Positions 1 through 9,646 are shown, numbered from the stretch's first letter. The stretch is 64,000 nt of DNA from Ignavibacteriota bacterium (GCA_013285405.1 CP053446.1:2899001-2963000), one strand, 5' to 3'. Made by a program: numbers and translations. Notes: generated by a model from the letters alone, not told the origin.

Positions 1-633
1 ATTTTTTACCTGAATAAAAATGATTTCGATAATGTTGATGAAATAATGACAGAAGAAAGAATGAAGTTGGTTAAAAAAGGTAAACGGGTTTATGTAATTC
101 CAGCGGGAGGTTCTACCACTTTAGGAATTTGGGGTTACGTTTCCTTTGTAAATGAATTGAAAAAACAAATCAATTTAAAAAAGATTGAAGGTATTTTTTC
201 AGCTTGTGGTTCTGGCGGAACTGCGGCTGGTCTCTTAGTTGGTGCAGCGTTAAATAAAGTTAATTTAAAAGTTTACGCTGTAAATGTTTTGCTTCCCGAA
301 AATGTAATCAGAAAAAGAATTCTTCAATTGGCAGCAGGTGCGGTTCTGGATTTTAGATTACCGGTTAAAATTGATGAAAACCAACTTGAAATTATTGGAG
401 GATATTCAACCGAAGGATACAAAAATATTGCAAATGATAAGTTAAAATGTATTTCAGAATTCACACGTGCTTCCGGAATCATACTTGATCCGGCATATAC
501 CGGAAAAGCTTTCTGCGCATATAATGAACTTGTGTTGAGAAGAAATAAAAGCAAAAAAATTATTTTTTTGCATACTGGTGGTATTTTTGGGGCATTCATC
601 AAACGAAAAGAATATTTAGAATTCTCTTGTTAA
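1..633 (+). CDS. D-cysteine desulfhydrase / ACC deaminase family PLP enzyme, 5' truncated by window
   Basis: The reading frame is open from base 1, so the N-terminal part, including the PLP-binding lysine, lies outside the window. The visible 210 residues have the fold type II PLP pattern: a PAGGSTTLGIWGY segment and the glycine-rich phosphate-binding loop ACGSGGTAAG. Family members remove sulfide and ammonia from D-cysteine or deaminate 1-aminocyclopropane-1-carboxylate. Which substrate is used cannot be judged without the missing half. It is followed after 49 bases by the HIT gene on the same strand. The family is clear; the exact reaction is not. Confidence 0.8.
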   Translation: MFYLNKNDFDNVDEIMTEERMKLVKKGKRVYVIPAGGSTTLGIWGYVSFVNELKKQINLKKIEGIFSACGSGGTAAGLLVGAALNKVNLKVYAVNVLLPENVIRKRILQLAAGAVLDFRLPVKIDENQLEIIGGYSTEGYKNIANDKLKCISEFTRASGIILDPAYTGKAFCAYNELVLRRNKSKKIIFLHTGGIFGAFIKRKEYLEFSC

Positions 634-682
634 ATAGCAATTATAATTGTCTTCAAATTCAATAAGCAGTATTTTTGAATGT

Positions 683-1114
683 ATGGAATGTATCTTTTGT
701 AATATTAAGAACCAGAAAGCTGAAGCGGAAATTATTTTTGAAGATGAAAACATCTTAGCTTTTCTGGATATTCAACCTGTTAATTTTGGTCACACCCTGG
801 TAATACCTAAAAATCATTATGATAATTTTTTAACGGTTCCTAAGGATGAACTTCATAAATTAATCCACGCAACTCAGTTCATTGCGGGAATAATTAAACG
901 AAGTTTAAATGCCGATGGTTTTAATGTGATTTCGAATAATGGAAATTCTGCCGGACAATCAGTCTTTCATTTTCATTTTCATATCATTCCAAGATTCAAT
1001 CAAGATTTTACCTTAAAACCTGCGCTCAAATCGTACGGTGGTGGATCAATGCAGGAATATGGTAATCAAATTCGTTCATTCATAAGTAAATACAAGGATA
1101 TCTACAATGGATAA
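683..1114 (+). CDS. HIT family nucleotide hydrolase/transferase
   Basis: A 143-residue histidine-triad protein with the catalytic HFHFHIIPR motif near residue 96 and an N-terminal CIFCNI pair of cysteines typical of zinc-binding HIT proteins of the Fhit/Hit branch. These enzymes cleave nucleotide polyphosphates or aminoacyl-adenylates. The frame is open further upstream to a TTG at 647, but the ATG at 683 gives the usual MECIFC start and is preferred. Its 3' end overlaps the next gene by 8 bases, so the two are probably co-translated. A second, different HIT protein lies at 19878. Confidence 0.85.
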   Translation: MECIFCNIKNQKAEAEIIFEDENILAFLDIQPVNFGHTLVIPKNHYDNFLTVPKDELHKLIHATQFIAGIIKRSLNADGFNVISNNGNSAGQSVFHFHFHIIPRFNQDFTLKPALKSYGGGSMQEYGNQIRSFISKYKDIYNG

Positions 1115-1541
1115 TAAAGCATCCCGGTCTAATCATGGAAAAATAAGAGTACTTGTTGCAAAAGCTGGATTGGACGGACACGATCGCGGTGCTAAAGTGA
1201 TTGCTGCAGCATTACGAGATGCCGGAATGGAAGTAATTTACACCGGGTTACGCCAGACACCCGAAATGATAGTTGAAGCTGCAATCCAGGAAGATGTTGA
1301 TGTAATAGGAATCAGTATTCTTTCCGGTGCTCACATGACAATACTTCCTAAAATAAAAACTTTGATGAATGAAAAAGGACTCGATGATGTACTGCTTACC
1401 GGAGGCGGAATTATTCCTGAAGAAGATATTAGTAAGTTAAAAGAAATGGGTGTTGGTGAATTATTTACTCCCGGCGCATCAACAAAAAATATTGCCGAGT
1501 ACATTAAAGAGTGGAGAAAACTAAATCCTCGTAAGAATTAG
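1107..1541 (+). CDS. Methylmalonyl-CoA mutase C-terminal (cobalamin-binding) domain protein
   Basis: A 144-residue stand-alone B12-binding domain. The DGHDRG motif near residue 24 carries the histidine that ligates cobalt, followed by the SILSGAH and TGGGI segments that wrap the nucleotide tail. In split mutases this small subunit pairs with a separate catalytic barrel subunit to interconvert methylmalonyl-CoA and succinyl-CoA, or a related acyl-CoA pair. No catalytic subunit is in the window, but the mutase chaperone MeaB is encoded at 25327. It overlaps the HIT gene by 8 bases. Confidence 0.85.
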   Translation: MDNKASRSNHGKIRVLVAKAGLDGHDRGAKVIAAALRDAGMEVIYTGLRQTPEMIVEAAIQEDVDVIGISILSGAHMTILPKIKTLMNEKGLDDVLLTGGGIIPEEDISKLKEMGVGELFTPGASTKNIAEYIKEWRKLNPRKN

Positions 1542-1585
1542 TTTACTCTAAAACTATTTCATAAATAAAAATCGTGAGGTTTACT

Positions 1586-4500
1586 ATGAAAAAGTATTTA
1601 CTTTTCTATTTTATTTTATTGTCATGTCTTATTTATCCTCAAACACTTCTGGAAACTGTTGACCTGCCATCAGGAACTTTTTATGAATACAGTTATGGAA
1701 TGACGTTCACGAATGGAAAATACTGGATCTCATCAAATTCATCTACTGTTGGTAAAGGAATAATCTATGCAGTAAACAGTTCCGGAGTTCAGGTTGATAT
1801 GCTGGATTTTGATCTCAACTGGATTCGCGAATCACAAGGTCTTGCTTTTGACGGAACTGATTTTTGGTATGTTGAAAGAAAAACTGCAAGATGTGATCTT
1901 TATAAAGTCAGCAGTACCGGAATTGTGATTGACTCGATTCCAACAGCAGAATTATTCAGTTCTTCAAGCATTTATCTCGGCGGTGCTGCGTGGGATGGTG
2001 ATGGATTGTGGATTTCGGTTTATTCTCCCGATTCAAGAGCCGCCTTATACAAAGTAAATGTTGCTGCAAGAACGATTGTTGATACAATCTCGGTAATTGG
2101 ACTTCAGCCACAAGGAATAACAGTAAAAGGAGATACTCTCTTTTATGTTATGGATGGATTTCAGGGTGATGATGAAAAAATTTATGCAATTGATCTAAAT
2201 ACTGAAACAGAACTTTTTTCATTTCACGTTCCGGAAACTCCTGGCATCAAGCAAAGTCCAAGAGGACTTGCCTGGGATGGTACATATTTCTGGCTAATGG
2301 CTGAACCGGTTGGTGCAATTTCTGGGCGGCAATTATTTAAATATAATCTTGCTGGCAGCGGAACCCCTGAAATAACTTTATCAACGACGACAATAAATTT
2401 TCCGAATACAACTGTTGGTAATACTTTCAACTACAATCTTACAATTTACAATACAGGAACAGCAACACTAATAATAGACTCGATTACAATTAGTGGAAAT
2501 GGTTATTCATTTAATCCATTAACATTCCCAATAAACATTATAGCAGGGAGTTCACAGAATGTAGTCGTTAATTTTACTCCACAGCAGTATGCTTTTTATT
2601 CAGGTCTTCTTAAAATATACTGCAACGATCCCGTTTCTTTAATTAATAATGTTAACCTGATTGGACAAGGAGTATTAAGTGGTGCGCGAATAGCACTATC
2701 TGCTAATTCATATAACTTTGGAAATGTTTGGGTTGGTGAAGAAGGTATTGCTTTCTGGAAATTCAAAATAATTAGTGTTGGTGATCAAAGTTTACAAGTA
2801 TCAGATTTGCACTTTAACTTACCTGAATATACTTATAGTTCACCTGCGCTTCCTTTCACGATTCTCTCTACTGATACAGTAGAATTGACGGTATATTTCT
2901 ATCCGACACAGATTGGGACTTTTCTTGATACATTAAAAATTACAAATACAGATTTAACAAATCCTTTGGCAAAAATATTTATCCAGGGAACCGGAAATTT
3001 CAGTGCATATAATTATGGATATATGTTCTGGCAGTTTCAAGTTCCGCCGCATCCTAGTTCACCCAGTGCAAGTCCGAGGATAGAAGGATTAAAATATATA
3101 AACGATATTACTGGTGATGGAATTGCAGATGTGATCATTTCAACTGAAAATTACTGGACAATGTGTCTTGATGGTGCTGCTTCCGGCAACACTTTTCCAA
3201 TCTGGATTTTTACAACTTATATGAGTAGTAGTAATGCAGGATCAATCGGCGCAAACTTCGAATATGGAGTTCAGGATGCAATACAGATTGCTAATGATTT
3301 AAATGGTGATGGATTTAATGACGTTGTTCTTGCAATCGGTGGTGGCAATGAGCATGTATATGTTCTTAATGGAAAAACAGGACAGATTCTCTGGCAATTT
3401 GGCGATGATAATAATTGGGACCTTGGTGATTTTGAAGCTATTGATGTCCAGAGAGATTTTAATGGTGATGGCGGAGCTGATGTTCTTGCAATCGCTGATG
3501 GAAACCAACAGGGAACAGGTTATAAAAAAGCATTTTTATTTAATGGCAGAGACGGAACAATAATCTGGGAACATCCTATTCCTGGTCCAAATCCTTCATT
3601 CGGAAAAACAATTATTTCTATTGATGACCTGAATGGAGATAATCATCCTGATGTAGTAATCGCTTATGGCAACAACGGAACAACTGATTTAGCAGTAAGA
3701 GCTTTAAATGGAATAAATGGTCAGACACTATGGACAAGACCGATGATGTCTTATGAACCCAAAGAATTGCTTGAACTTCCTCTTCCAAACGGAAATTCTG
3801 ATATCATAGCCGCTGAATATTTTAACAGAATTCATAGATTGAATGGATCTGATGGAAGCATCATCTGGACATATCCGCTGGGTACAACGGCTGGAGTTAT
3901 TCAAATTGCTCTGATTAACGACATAAACAATGATCAGATCCCGGATGTATTAATTGCTTCCTTTGCCAACAATGGATTAAATTGTTTGAGTGGTGCTAAT
4001 GGTGCCCAATTATGGTCCTGGCAGATGGACTATCAGTTTGGTGTTGCGACAATACCTGACATCAATGATGACGGCTCCGAAGATGTTTTAGCAGCAGCAC
4101 GTTATGGAAATTTTTATTGTATAAGCGGGAAAGGTGATTCTTTGATTTACCTTCATTCTTTTCCCGGAGATTGGATGTACTCAGTGAATAAAATTCCATC
4201 TGTCGATGGAAACTTCAGTTATGAAATGTTAGCAGGTACTCGTGATGGTAAAGTTGTCTGCTTCTCAGGCGGTACGGTTGCTGTTCCCGTTGAACTGACA
4301 TCCTTTGCCGGATATTTTTCTGACAATAAAGTTAATTTAACCTGGACAACAGCAACTGAAACTAATAATTCTGGTTTTGATGTGGAGAGGAAAACTTCAA
4401 ATAACTGGGAGAAAATAGGATTTGTGGCTGGCTCAGGTACGACAACAGAATTTCGTACGTATTCATTCATTGATGAAAACATTTCATCAGGAAATTATAG

Positions 4501-4864
4501 TTACAGATTGAAACAGATTGATTTTAATGGCACTTCTGAATATTCGGATGCAATTGAAATTGAAGTTACTTCTCCCGTAACGTATGCTTTGGAGCAGAAC
4601 TATCCGAATCCATTTAATCCTTCAACAACAATATCGTATTCTCTCGGTGATAAAGTTTTTGTTAATCTTAAAGTCTTTGATATACTCGGGAATGAAGTAA
4701 GCACACTCGTGAATGAAGAACAGGAAGCAGGGAAATACTCTTTTGAGTTTAATACTTTGTTGTTTGCAAACCGTCAAGGTTCAGCTCTGTCGAGCGGAGT
4801 CTATTTCTATTCTTTAAAGGCTGGAGATTTTGTATCAACTAAAAAAATGATTCTGCTTCGATAA
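1586..4864 (+). CDS. Large secreted multidomain protein with T9SS type A sorting domain
   Basis: About 1092 residues. An N-terminal signal peptide (KKYLLFYFILLSCLIYPQ) is followed by a propeller-like region to about residue 260, two Ig-like choice-of-anchor D domains (about 265-470), then FG-GAP/VCBS-like repeats with DxNxDG calcium loops (DLNGDGFNDV, DLNGDNHPDV, DINDDGSEDV). A fibronectin-like segment (VELTSFAGYF...VNLTWTTATE) precedes a C-terminal sorting domain with NYPNPFNPSTTISYS. This layout is that of cell-surface or secreted proteins exported by the type IX system. GTG at 1574 could also start it, but GTGAGG there reads better as the ribosome site for ATG 1586. No enzymatic domain is recognised. 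Confidence 0.85.
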   Translation: MKKYLLFYFILLSCLIYPQTLLETVDLPSGTFYEYSYGMTFTNGKYWISSNSSTVGKGIIYAVNSSGVQVDMLDFDLNWIRESQGLAFDGTDFWYVERKTARCDLYKVSSTGIVIDSIPTAELFSSSSIYLGGAAWDGDGLWISVYSPDSRAALYKVNVAARTIVDTISVIGLQPQGITVKGDTLFYVMDGFQGDDEKIYAIDLNTETELFSFHVPETPGIKQSPRGLAWDGTYFWLMAEPVGAISGRQLFKYNLAGSGTPEITLSTTTINFPNTTVGNTFNYNLTIYNTGTATLIIDSITISGNGYSFNPLTFPINIIAGSSQNVVVNFTPQQYAFYSGLLKIYCNDPVSLINNVNLIGQGVLSGARIALSANSYNFGNVWVGEEGIAFWKFKIISVGDQSLQVSDLHFNLPEYTYSSPALPFTILSTDTVELTVYFYPTQIGTFLDTLKITNTDLTNPLAKIFIQGTGNFSAYNYGYMFWQFQVPPHPSSPSASPRIEGLKYINDITGDGIADVIISTENYWTMCLDGAASGNTFPIWIFTTYMSSSNAGSIGANFEYGVQDAIQIANDLNGDGFNDVVLAIGGGNEHVYVLNGKTGQILWQFGDDNNWDLGDFEAIDVQRDFNGDGGADVLAIADGNQQGTGYKKAFLFNGRDGTIIWEHPIPGPNPSFGKTIISIDDLNGDNHPDVVIAYGNNGTTDLAVRALNGINGQTLWTRPMMSYEPKELLELPLPNGNSDIIAAEYFNRIHRLNGSDGSIIWTYPLGTTAGVIQIALINDINNDQIPDVLIASFANNGLNCLSGANGAQLWSWQMDYQFGVATIPDINDDGSEDVLAAARYGNFYCISGKGDSLIYLHSFPGDWMYSVNKIPSVDGNFSYEMLAGTRDGKVVCFSGGTVAVPVELTSFAGYFSDNKVNLTWTTATETNNSGFDVERKTSNNWEKIGFVAGSGTTTEFRTYSFIDENISSGNYSYRLKQIDFNGTSEYSDAIEIEVTSPVTYALEQNYPNPFNPSTTISYSLGDKVFVNLKVFDILGNEVSTLVNEEQEAGKYSFEFNTLLFANRQGSALSSGVYFYSLKAGDFVSTKKMILLR

Positions 4865-4876
4865 AAGAATTATTAA

Positions 4877-5170
4877 CTAAGATTTCAAAATTATTTTAGC
4901 TTCTTGAAGTTTCTCTTCAGGGATAAGAATTTTTTCTTTCCCTGAAGATGATTTTTTGGACTTTATTCCCCCCGATTCAAGTAGATCAATAGCTTTGTCA
5001 GCAATCATCTCATTTTCAAATTGAAGTTCTATCAGAGCGACTTTACTAATAGATAAACTATTTGATAGACTTATACCGCAAATAGGACAGTTTTCAGAAT
5101 CAAATTTTAGAGATGAATTAAACTCGGATAAATAATCCTCAAACTCTTTTAGATCGATAGCCGGCATCAC
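4877..5170 (-). CDS. Small DUF2007-like protein with CPxCG motif
   Basis: A 97-residue cytoplasmic protein. The C-terminal half (ELQFENEMIADKAIDLLESGG...LIPEEKLQEAKIIL) resembles the DUF2007 'signal transducing' fold, where a ferredoxin-like unit ends in an xVPxxxLxxA helix. A CPICG pair sits near residue 33, suggesting half a zinc ribbon. The start could be either of two adjacent ATG codons. It lies 17 bases downstream of the lipoprotein gene on the same strand, so they probably share a transcript. Function unknown. Confidence 0.6.
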   Translation of the reverse strand: MMPAIDLKEFEDYLSEFNSSLKFDSENCPICGISLSNSLSISKVALIELQFENEMIADKAIDLLESGGIKSKKSSSGKEKILIPEEKLQEAKIILKS

Positions 5171-5187
5171 TAACTTTCATAAGCGGA

Positions 5188-5589
5188 TTATTGTACCCCA
5201 AACCTTCCACTAAATTTAAATACATCTGCGTTGTTATGATTGCTAACTTTGATGACATAATGATTTGAGAGAGGAATGTTCAAAGGTATTATCCACATGT
5301 AATTACCTGTATTAGAAATCTCATTTGCTATAACAAATTTAAATTCACTCTTTCTATAAAGTTCCAGATCAATTTTTTTTATTGTAGGAGCAACCCACTT
5401 TATTTTTATTGTATCACCGGGATTCCAGATTTTTCCATGAATCGGTTCGGTTACAATTAAATTAGAACCTTCCTCTGGTGGTTGTATTATAGATTCCGGT
5501 TCTGTACGGTCTCCAAAAATATCTCTGCACCCAAACAGTATGAATAAAGTGAAAAATAAAGTGTATAAAAAAAATGTTAAAGTTTTCAT
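5188..5589 (-). CDS. Lipoprotein with Kre9/KNH-like domain
   Basis: A 133-residue protein with a hydrophobic leader ending in a lipobox-like LFGC (cysteine about residue 21), indicating lipidation and outer-membrane or periplasmic attachment. The mature part (EPIHGKIWNPGDTIKIKWVAP ... NTGNYMWIIPLNIPLSNHYVIKVS) matches the Ser-Thr-rich/Kre9-KNH type beta domain common in Ignavibacteria surface proteins, usually an adhesion or scaffold module. Nothing enzymatic is visible. First gene of a two-gene minus-strand unit with the DUF2007-like gene. Confidence 0.65.
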   Translation of the reverse strand: MKTLTFFLYTLFFTLFILFGCRDIFGDRTEPESIIQPPEEGSNLIVTEPIHGKIWNPGDTIKIKWVAPTIKKIDLELYRKSEFKFVIANEISNTGNYMWIIPLNIPLSNHYVIKVSNHNNADVFKFSGRFGVQ

Positions 5590-5761
5590 AATCTATCTGC
5601 TGACAAAAAAAGCAAATTAAATTCTAAATATCAAGTGTCGCCAATATGTAATTGCAAACTTTTTTTTGTTTTAATTTCAATTCAGGTTCTCATTATTAAT
5701 CATTTTTCAAATTGACTGATAAAAAATCATTGAAATTTTAGTTATAAATGCAGCTAATCAA

Positions 5762-5776
5762 TGGCACATTAGTTGG
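5762..5776 (+). promoter_or_regulatory. Sigma-54-like promoter motif (weak)
   Basis: The bases read TGGCAC, five bases, TTGG. The -24 element and the spacing match the sigma-54 consensus, but the conserved GC of the -12 element is GG here. An NtrC-type activator is encoded at 20224. It would start a transcript near 5787 ending at the hairpin at 5812-5847. Confidence 0.25.
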
Positions 5777-5811
5777 GAATTCTATAATGCATCATATGTT
5801 CTCTCCTTATA

Positions 5812-5847
5812 ACCCCTGCAACTCTTAAGTAGTTGAGGGGTTTTTTA
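5812..5847 (+). terminator. Orphan rho-independent terminator
   Basis: AACCCCTGCAAC pairs with GTTGAGGGGTT (one bulged G) around a short loop, followed by a run of T. No coding gene precedes it on this strand, so it would end either a small RNA or a leader transcript upstream of the helicase gene. Confidence 0.7.
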
Positions 5848-6046
5848 TTGGATAATACTGACCGAAAATACGAAGATTTCTTTCCGTTTATTTGAGAATA
5901 ATTCTATTGATTGGAGAATTTAGAATTTTCTGCAAGATACTACTGATAATTATATGTTATCAAGAATATGACCGTATTAACGACTTTCCAATCGGAATTC
6001 GTTTATTTATATTTGCTTCCAATTTTTCAAAAAATTATCGGGACAA

Positions 6047-8230
6047 ATGATCGATTTAAAGAAACTTAATCCTGACCAGCAAAAAGCTGTTGAATTCACC
6101 GGACCAGCACAAATGATTGTTGCCGGAGCTGGTTCCGGAAAAACAAAAGTACTCACCTATAAAGTTGCCTATTTATTGAAACATGGCTATTCACCAGAAT
6201 CAATCCTGGCATTAACATTCACAAATAAATCGGCAAATGAAATGAAATCCAGGATCGTCGAGCTTGTAGGTAAAAAAGCTGAGTCCATCTGGATGGGTAC
6301 CTTCCATTCCATTTTTGCACGAATTTTAAGAGTCGAAGCAAAGTACATTGATTATAAACCGAATTTCTCTATTTATGACACTGAAGACTCGTACTCTCTT
6401 GTAAGCAATATAATGACCAATTTTAATATAGAGATTGAAGGACTTACTGTTAATTCTGTTAGGCATAGAATCAGTTTTCTAAAAAACCATATGATTATGC
6501 CTTCTGAGTACCGAAAAAAATTTGTTAAAACTTTCAGGGATGAAAAAATAGCTGAGATTTATGAAGAATATCAACTGAGACTTGTTGCAAACAACGCAAT
6601 GGATTTCGAAGATCTTCTTCTGAAACCTATTCAGTTATTTAACTCAAACGAAAAAATTCTTCATAAATATAAAAGCAGATTTAACTATATCCTCGTAGAT
6701 GAATTTCAGGACACAAATAAATCCCAGTACGAGTTATTAAAATTATTGGTTTCAAGATCTTGCAAAATTGCTGTTGTTGGTGATGATGCACAAAGCATTT
6801 ATAGCTGGAGAGGTGCTAATCTTGGAAATATGCAGGACTTCAGAAAAGATTTTAAAAATCATAAACTATTTAAGCTCGAGCAGAATTACCGTTCAACAAA
6901 AACCATCCTGACTGCAGCAGATTCTGTTATAAAGTACAATAAAAACCAGGTTAGTAAAACATTATGGACTGAAAACAGTGATGGCGAACCGCTCACATTA
7001 ATTCGCTGCGCTGATGAAAAGGATGAAGCATTTCAACTTGCAAAAGCTATTAAAAAAGAAATCAGCAAGAAAAAACTTTCATATAAAGATTTCGCAATCC
7101 TGTACAGAACAAATGCTCAAAGCAGAGTACTCGAGGATATATTTTACAAAGAAAAAATACCGTATATCATAATCGGCGGAGTAGAATTCTACAGACGTAA
7201 AGAAGTAAAAGACGTTATTGCATATTTACATGTCATTGCAAATACGAATGATGAAGAAAGTATATTGAGGATTATGAACTTTCCTCAACGTGGTATCGGA
7301 AATACGACAGTTACAAGAATGATTGCTTTTGCCAGAAAGCACGACCTTACACTTTTTCAAACAATGAACAGAGTATTTGAAGTAATAGATATCAAAGAAA
7401 GAATCCAGAAGAATGTTAAAGGGTTCAGGGTTTTACTTGAAAAATATATAAAGTTAAAAGATACTTTATCAGTTGGTGAACTTTCTCTTGCATTAATTGA
7501 TGAGCTTGGTTTAGTAAAAATGTTCAAGTCTGAAAATACACCCGAATCTCAATCAAGACTCGAAAATATTAATCAGCTAATGGCTGCGATTTCAGAATAT
7601 TCGAAAGAACATAAAGACGCAAAACTGGATCAGTTCCTGGAGGATGTATCGTTAATCTCTGATATCGACATGAAAGATGATAAGAAGAATGCCGTTACTT
7701 TGCTTACCGTACATAGTGCAAAAGGACTTGAGTTTCCAACCGTTTTCATATCAGGATTGGAAGAAGAAATTTTTCCTTTGGCAAACAGATTTAGTGAAGA
7801 TGCAAGCGTTGAAGAGGAAAGAAGACTTTTTTATGTTGCTGTAACCAGAGCACAGAAAAAAGTTTATCTGTCTCATGCAAGAAGTCGTTATCGTTTTGGA
7901 GAGGTTGCTTATCAGAGTCGTTCAAGATTTATTGATGAAATAGAACCATCAACAGTTCAGGAAATTAACGGCGGAATTGGCAGGAAGGCAAACAGAAAAA
8001 CGAAGAAAGAACTCTTTTATGAGTACTTCAACTCAGTTGATTATGATGATTTTGATCAGGAAAATAAAGTTGTTAGAGTTGGTAGCAGAGTTATGCACGA
8101 AAAATTTGGTCTCGGTAAAGTGATTGATGTAACCGGCGCTGGTGATATGGTGAAAGCAACTGTCACATTTGAAGGAAATAATGTTCGTCAACTTATGCTC
8201 AAGTTTGCCCGATTGAAAATATTGCATTAA
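6047..8230 (+). CDS. pcrA: ATP-dependent DNA helicase, UvrD/PcrA family
   Basis: A 727-residue superfamily 1A helicase. Motif I GAGSGKT is at residues 27-33, motif II DEFQDTN near 223, motif III DDAQSIYSWRGA, motif IV region QNYRS, motif V TVHSAKGLEFPTVF, and motif VI VAVTRAQKK. The C-terminal segment VGSRVMHEKFGLGKVIDVTG is the tudor-like domain that couples PcrA/UvrD to RNA polymerase. It unwinds DNA 3' to 5' in nucleotide excision and replication-fork repair. ATG 6047 is used; the length is normal. The PFK gene follows after 51 bases and may be cotranscribed. No copy of the lexA-upstream dyad is seen in front of it. Confidence 0.92.
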   Translation: MIDLKKLNPDQQKAVEFTGPAQMIVAGAGSGKTKVLTYKVAYLLKHGYSPESILALTFTNKSANEMKSRIVELVGKKAESIWMGTFHSIFARILRVEAKYIDYKPNFSIYDTEDSYSLVSNIMTNFNIEIEGLTVNSVRHRISFLKNHMIMPSEYRKKFVKTFRDEKIAEIYEEYQLRLVANNAMDFEDLLLKPIQLFNSNEKILHKYKSRFNYILVDEFQDTNKSQYELLKLLVSRSCKIAVVGDDAQSIYSWRGANLGNMQDFRKDFKNHKLFKLEQNYRSTKTILTAADSVIKYNKNQVSKTLWTENSDGEPLTLIRCADEKDEAFQLAKAIKKEISKKKLSYKDFAILYRTNAQSRVLEDIFYKEKIPYIIIGGVEFYRRKEVKDVIAYLHVIANTNDEESILRIMNFPQRGIGNTTVTRMIAFARKHDLTLFQTMNRVFEVIDIKERIQKNVKGFRVLLEKYIKLKDTLSVGELSLALIDELGLVKMFKSENTPESQSRLENINQLMAAISEYSKEHKDAKLDQFLEDVSLISDIDMKDDKKNAVTLLTVHSAKGLEFPTVFISGLEEEIFPLANRFSEDASVEEERRLFYVAVTRAQKKVYLSHARSRYRFGEVAYQSRSRFIDEIEPSTVQEINGGIGRKANRKTKKELFYEYFNSVDYDDFDQENKVVRVGSRVMHEKFGLGKVIDVTGAGDMVKATVTFEGNNVRQLMLKFARLKILH

Positions 8231-8281
8231 AAAAAAATCGAAAGGAATTGTAAAAATTTATTTTAAGGATAGAACAGAACT

Positions 8282-9646
8282 ATGTCAATTGCACCTAAGA
8301 AATTAGCAATACTTGTTAGTGGTGGTCCTGCACCCGGAATTAATAGTGTAATCGGTGCTGCAACGATCAGAGCAGAAGTGGAAGGTATTGAGGTACTCGG
8401 AATAAAAGATGGATTTAAGTGGATAATGGAAGGGGACACATCTCACGTTAAAGAACTTACAATTCACAATGTAAGCAGGATTCATTTTCGCGGGGGTTCT
8501 TACATAGGAATTTCAAGGGCGAATCCTACAAAAAATGAACAGCATTTGGAAAATACAGTTACATCATTGCTTCGTCTTGACGTTGATAAGTTAATAACAA
8601 TTGGCGGTGATGATACAGCTTTTAGTGCATTGAAAGTTAATGAGATGGCTGCCGGGAGAATTAAAGTAGTGCATGTTCCCAAAACTATTGATAATGATCT
8701 TGACCTGCCGCATGGTATTCCAACTTTTGGATTTCAAACTGCAAGACATATTGGTGTTGAAATTGTAAAAAGCATCATGGTTGATGCGCAGACAACTTCC
8801 AGATGGTATTTTATAGTTACAATGGGAAGGAAAGCCGGTCATCTTGCACTTGGAATTGGAAAAGCTACAGGAGCTACTATAACACTTATTCCCGAAGAGT
8901 TTCCGGGTGAAAAAATTAGTTTGAATCATGTTGTAGATGTTCTCGTTGGTTCAATCATTAAAAGAATGAGTTATGGCAGATCTGATGGTGTTGCAATTCT
9001 GGCTGAAGGAATAGTAGAAAGATTGAAAATTGAAGACCTTGATCAGTTAGTTGATATTGAACGAGATGCTCATGATAATATCAGGATCGCAGAAATTAAT
9101 TTTGGTGAGATACTGAAATCCAAAGTACAACAGAAGCTAAAAGAATTTGGAATCAAAATAACAGTCGTTGCGAAAAATATCGGTTACGAATTACGCTGTG
9201 CAGATCCGATTCCTTTCGATATGGAATATACCAGAGATCTTGGTTTCTCTGCCTCACAATTTATTCTGGATGGCGGCAGTGGAGCGATGATCTCAATTCA
9301 GAATGGAAGATTTGTTCCACTTTATTTCAGCGATATTCTTGATCCAACTACAAAACGAACCAGAGTAAGGATGGTTGACCCCAGTTCAGAATCATTCTAT
9401 ATCGCGAGAAAGTATATGCTCAGATTAAATAAAACCGATTTTGAAGATCCGCACGAATTAGCAAAACTTGCAGCGACAGCACACATTTCCATTGATGAAT
9501 TTAAAAAAAGATTTTATTATTTGATTGAAAATGATTTGATGTATAAACATCTTGAGGAGGGAACCATTTCTTTCCTGACGGCTGATAGTAATGTTGCATT
9601 TAAAACTCTTTCAACTCCAAGGCAGAACGGCGATGCAATAGAATAA
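8282..9646 (+). CDS. 6-phosphofructokinase, predicted pyrophosphate-dependent
   Basis: A 454-residue PFK-family enzyme that phosphorylates fructose 6-phosphate at C1. The donor-site motif reads GGDD (residues 108-111) and the next loop PKTIDND (133-139). An aspartate in the second position of the GGDG/GGDD pair together with the lysine in PKTIDND is the established signature of PPi-using enzymes, in contrast to GGDG plus PGTIDND of classical ATP enzymes. MGRKAGHLALGIG is also typical of the PPi group. It would act reversibly in glycolysis and gluconeogenesis. A second paralogue with GGDG is at 45266. Confidence 0.85.
   Translation: MSIAPKKLAILVSGGPAPGINSVIGAATIRAEVEGIEVLGIKDGFKWIMEGDTSHVKELTIHNVSRIHFRGGSYIGISRANPTKNEQHLENTVTSLLRLDVDKLITIGGDDTAFSALKVNEMAAGRIKVVHVPKTIDNDLDLPHGIPTFGFQTARHIGVEIVKSIMVDAQTTSRWYFIVTMGRKAGHLALGIGKATGATITLIPEEFPGEKISLNHVVDVLVGSIIKRMSYGRSDGVAILAEGIVERLKIEDLDQLVDIERDAHDNIRIAEINFGEILKSKVQQKLKEFGIKITVVAKNIGYELRCADPIPFDMEYTRDLGFSASQFILDGGSGAMISIQNGRFVPLYFSDILDPTTKRTRVRMVDPSSESFYIARKYMLRLNKTDFEDPHELAKLAATAHISIDEFKKRFYYLIENDLMYKHLEEGTISFLTADSNVAFKTLSTPRQNGDAIE

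Larger units (their letters stand above)
5590..6046. other. Intergenic region with possible small transcript
   Basis: A 457-base gap between a minus-strand lipoprotein gene and the plus-strand helicase gene, so it holds divergent promoters. No open reading frame of note is seen. Near its middle lies a free-standing terminator hairpin (5812-5847) on the plus strand with no gene in front of it, and a sigma-54-like motif 45 bases before that. Confidence 0.5.

Noticed and set aside
3299..3563. Overlapping ORFs inside the T9SS protein gene
   Set aside because: They lie wholly within a well-supported gene in other frames and show no domain; shadows caused by repeated calcium-loop codons.
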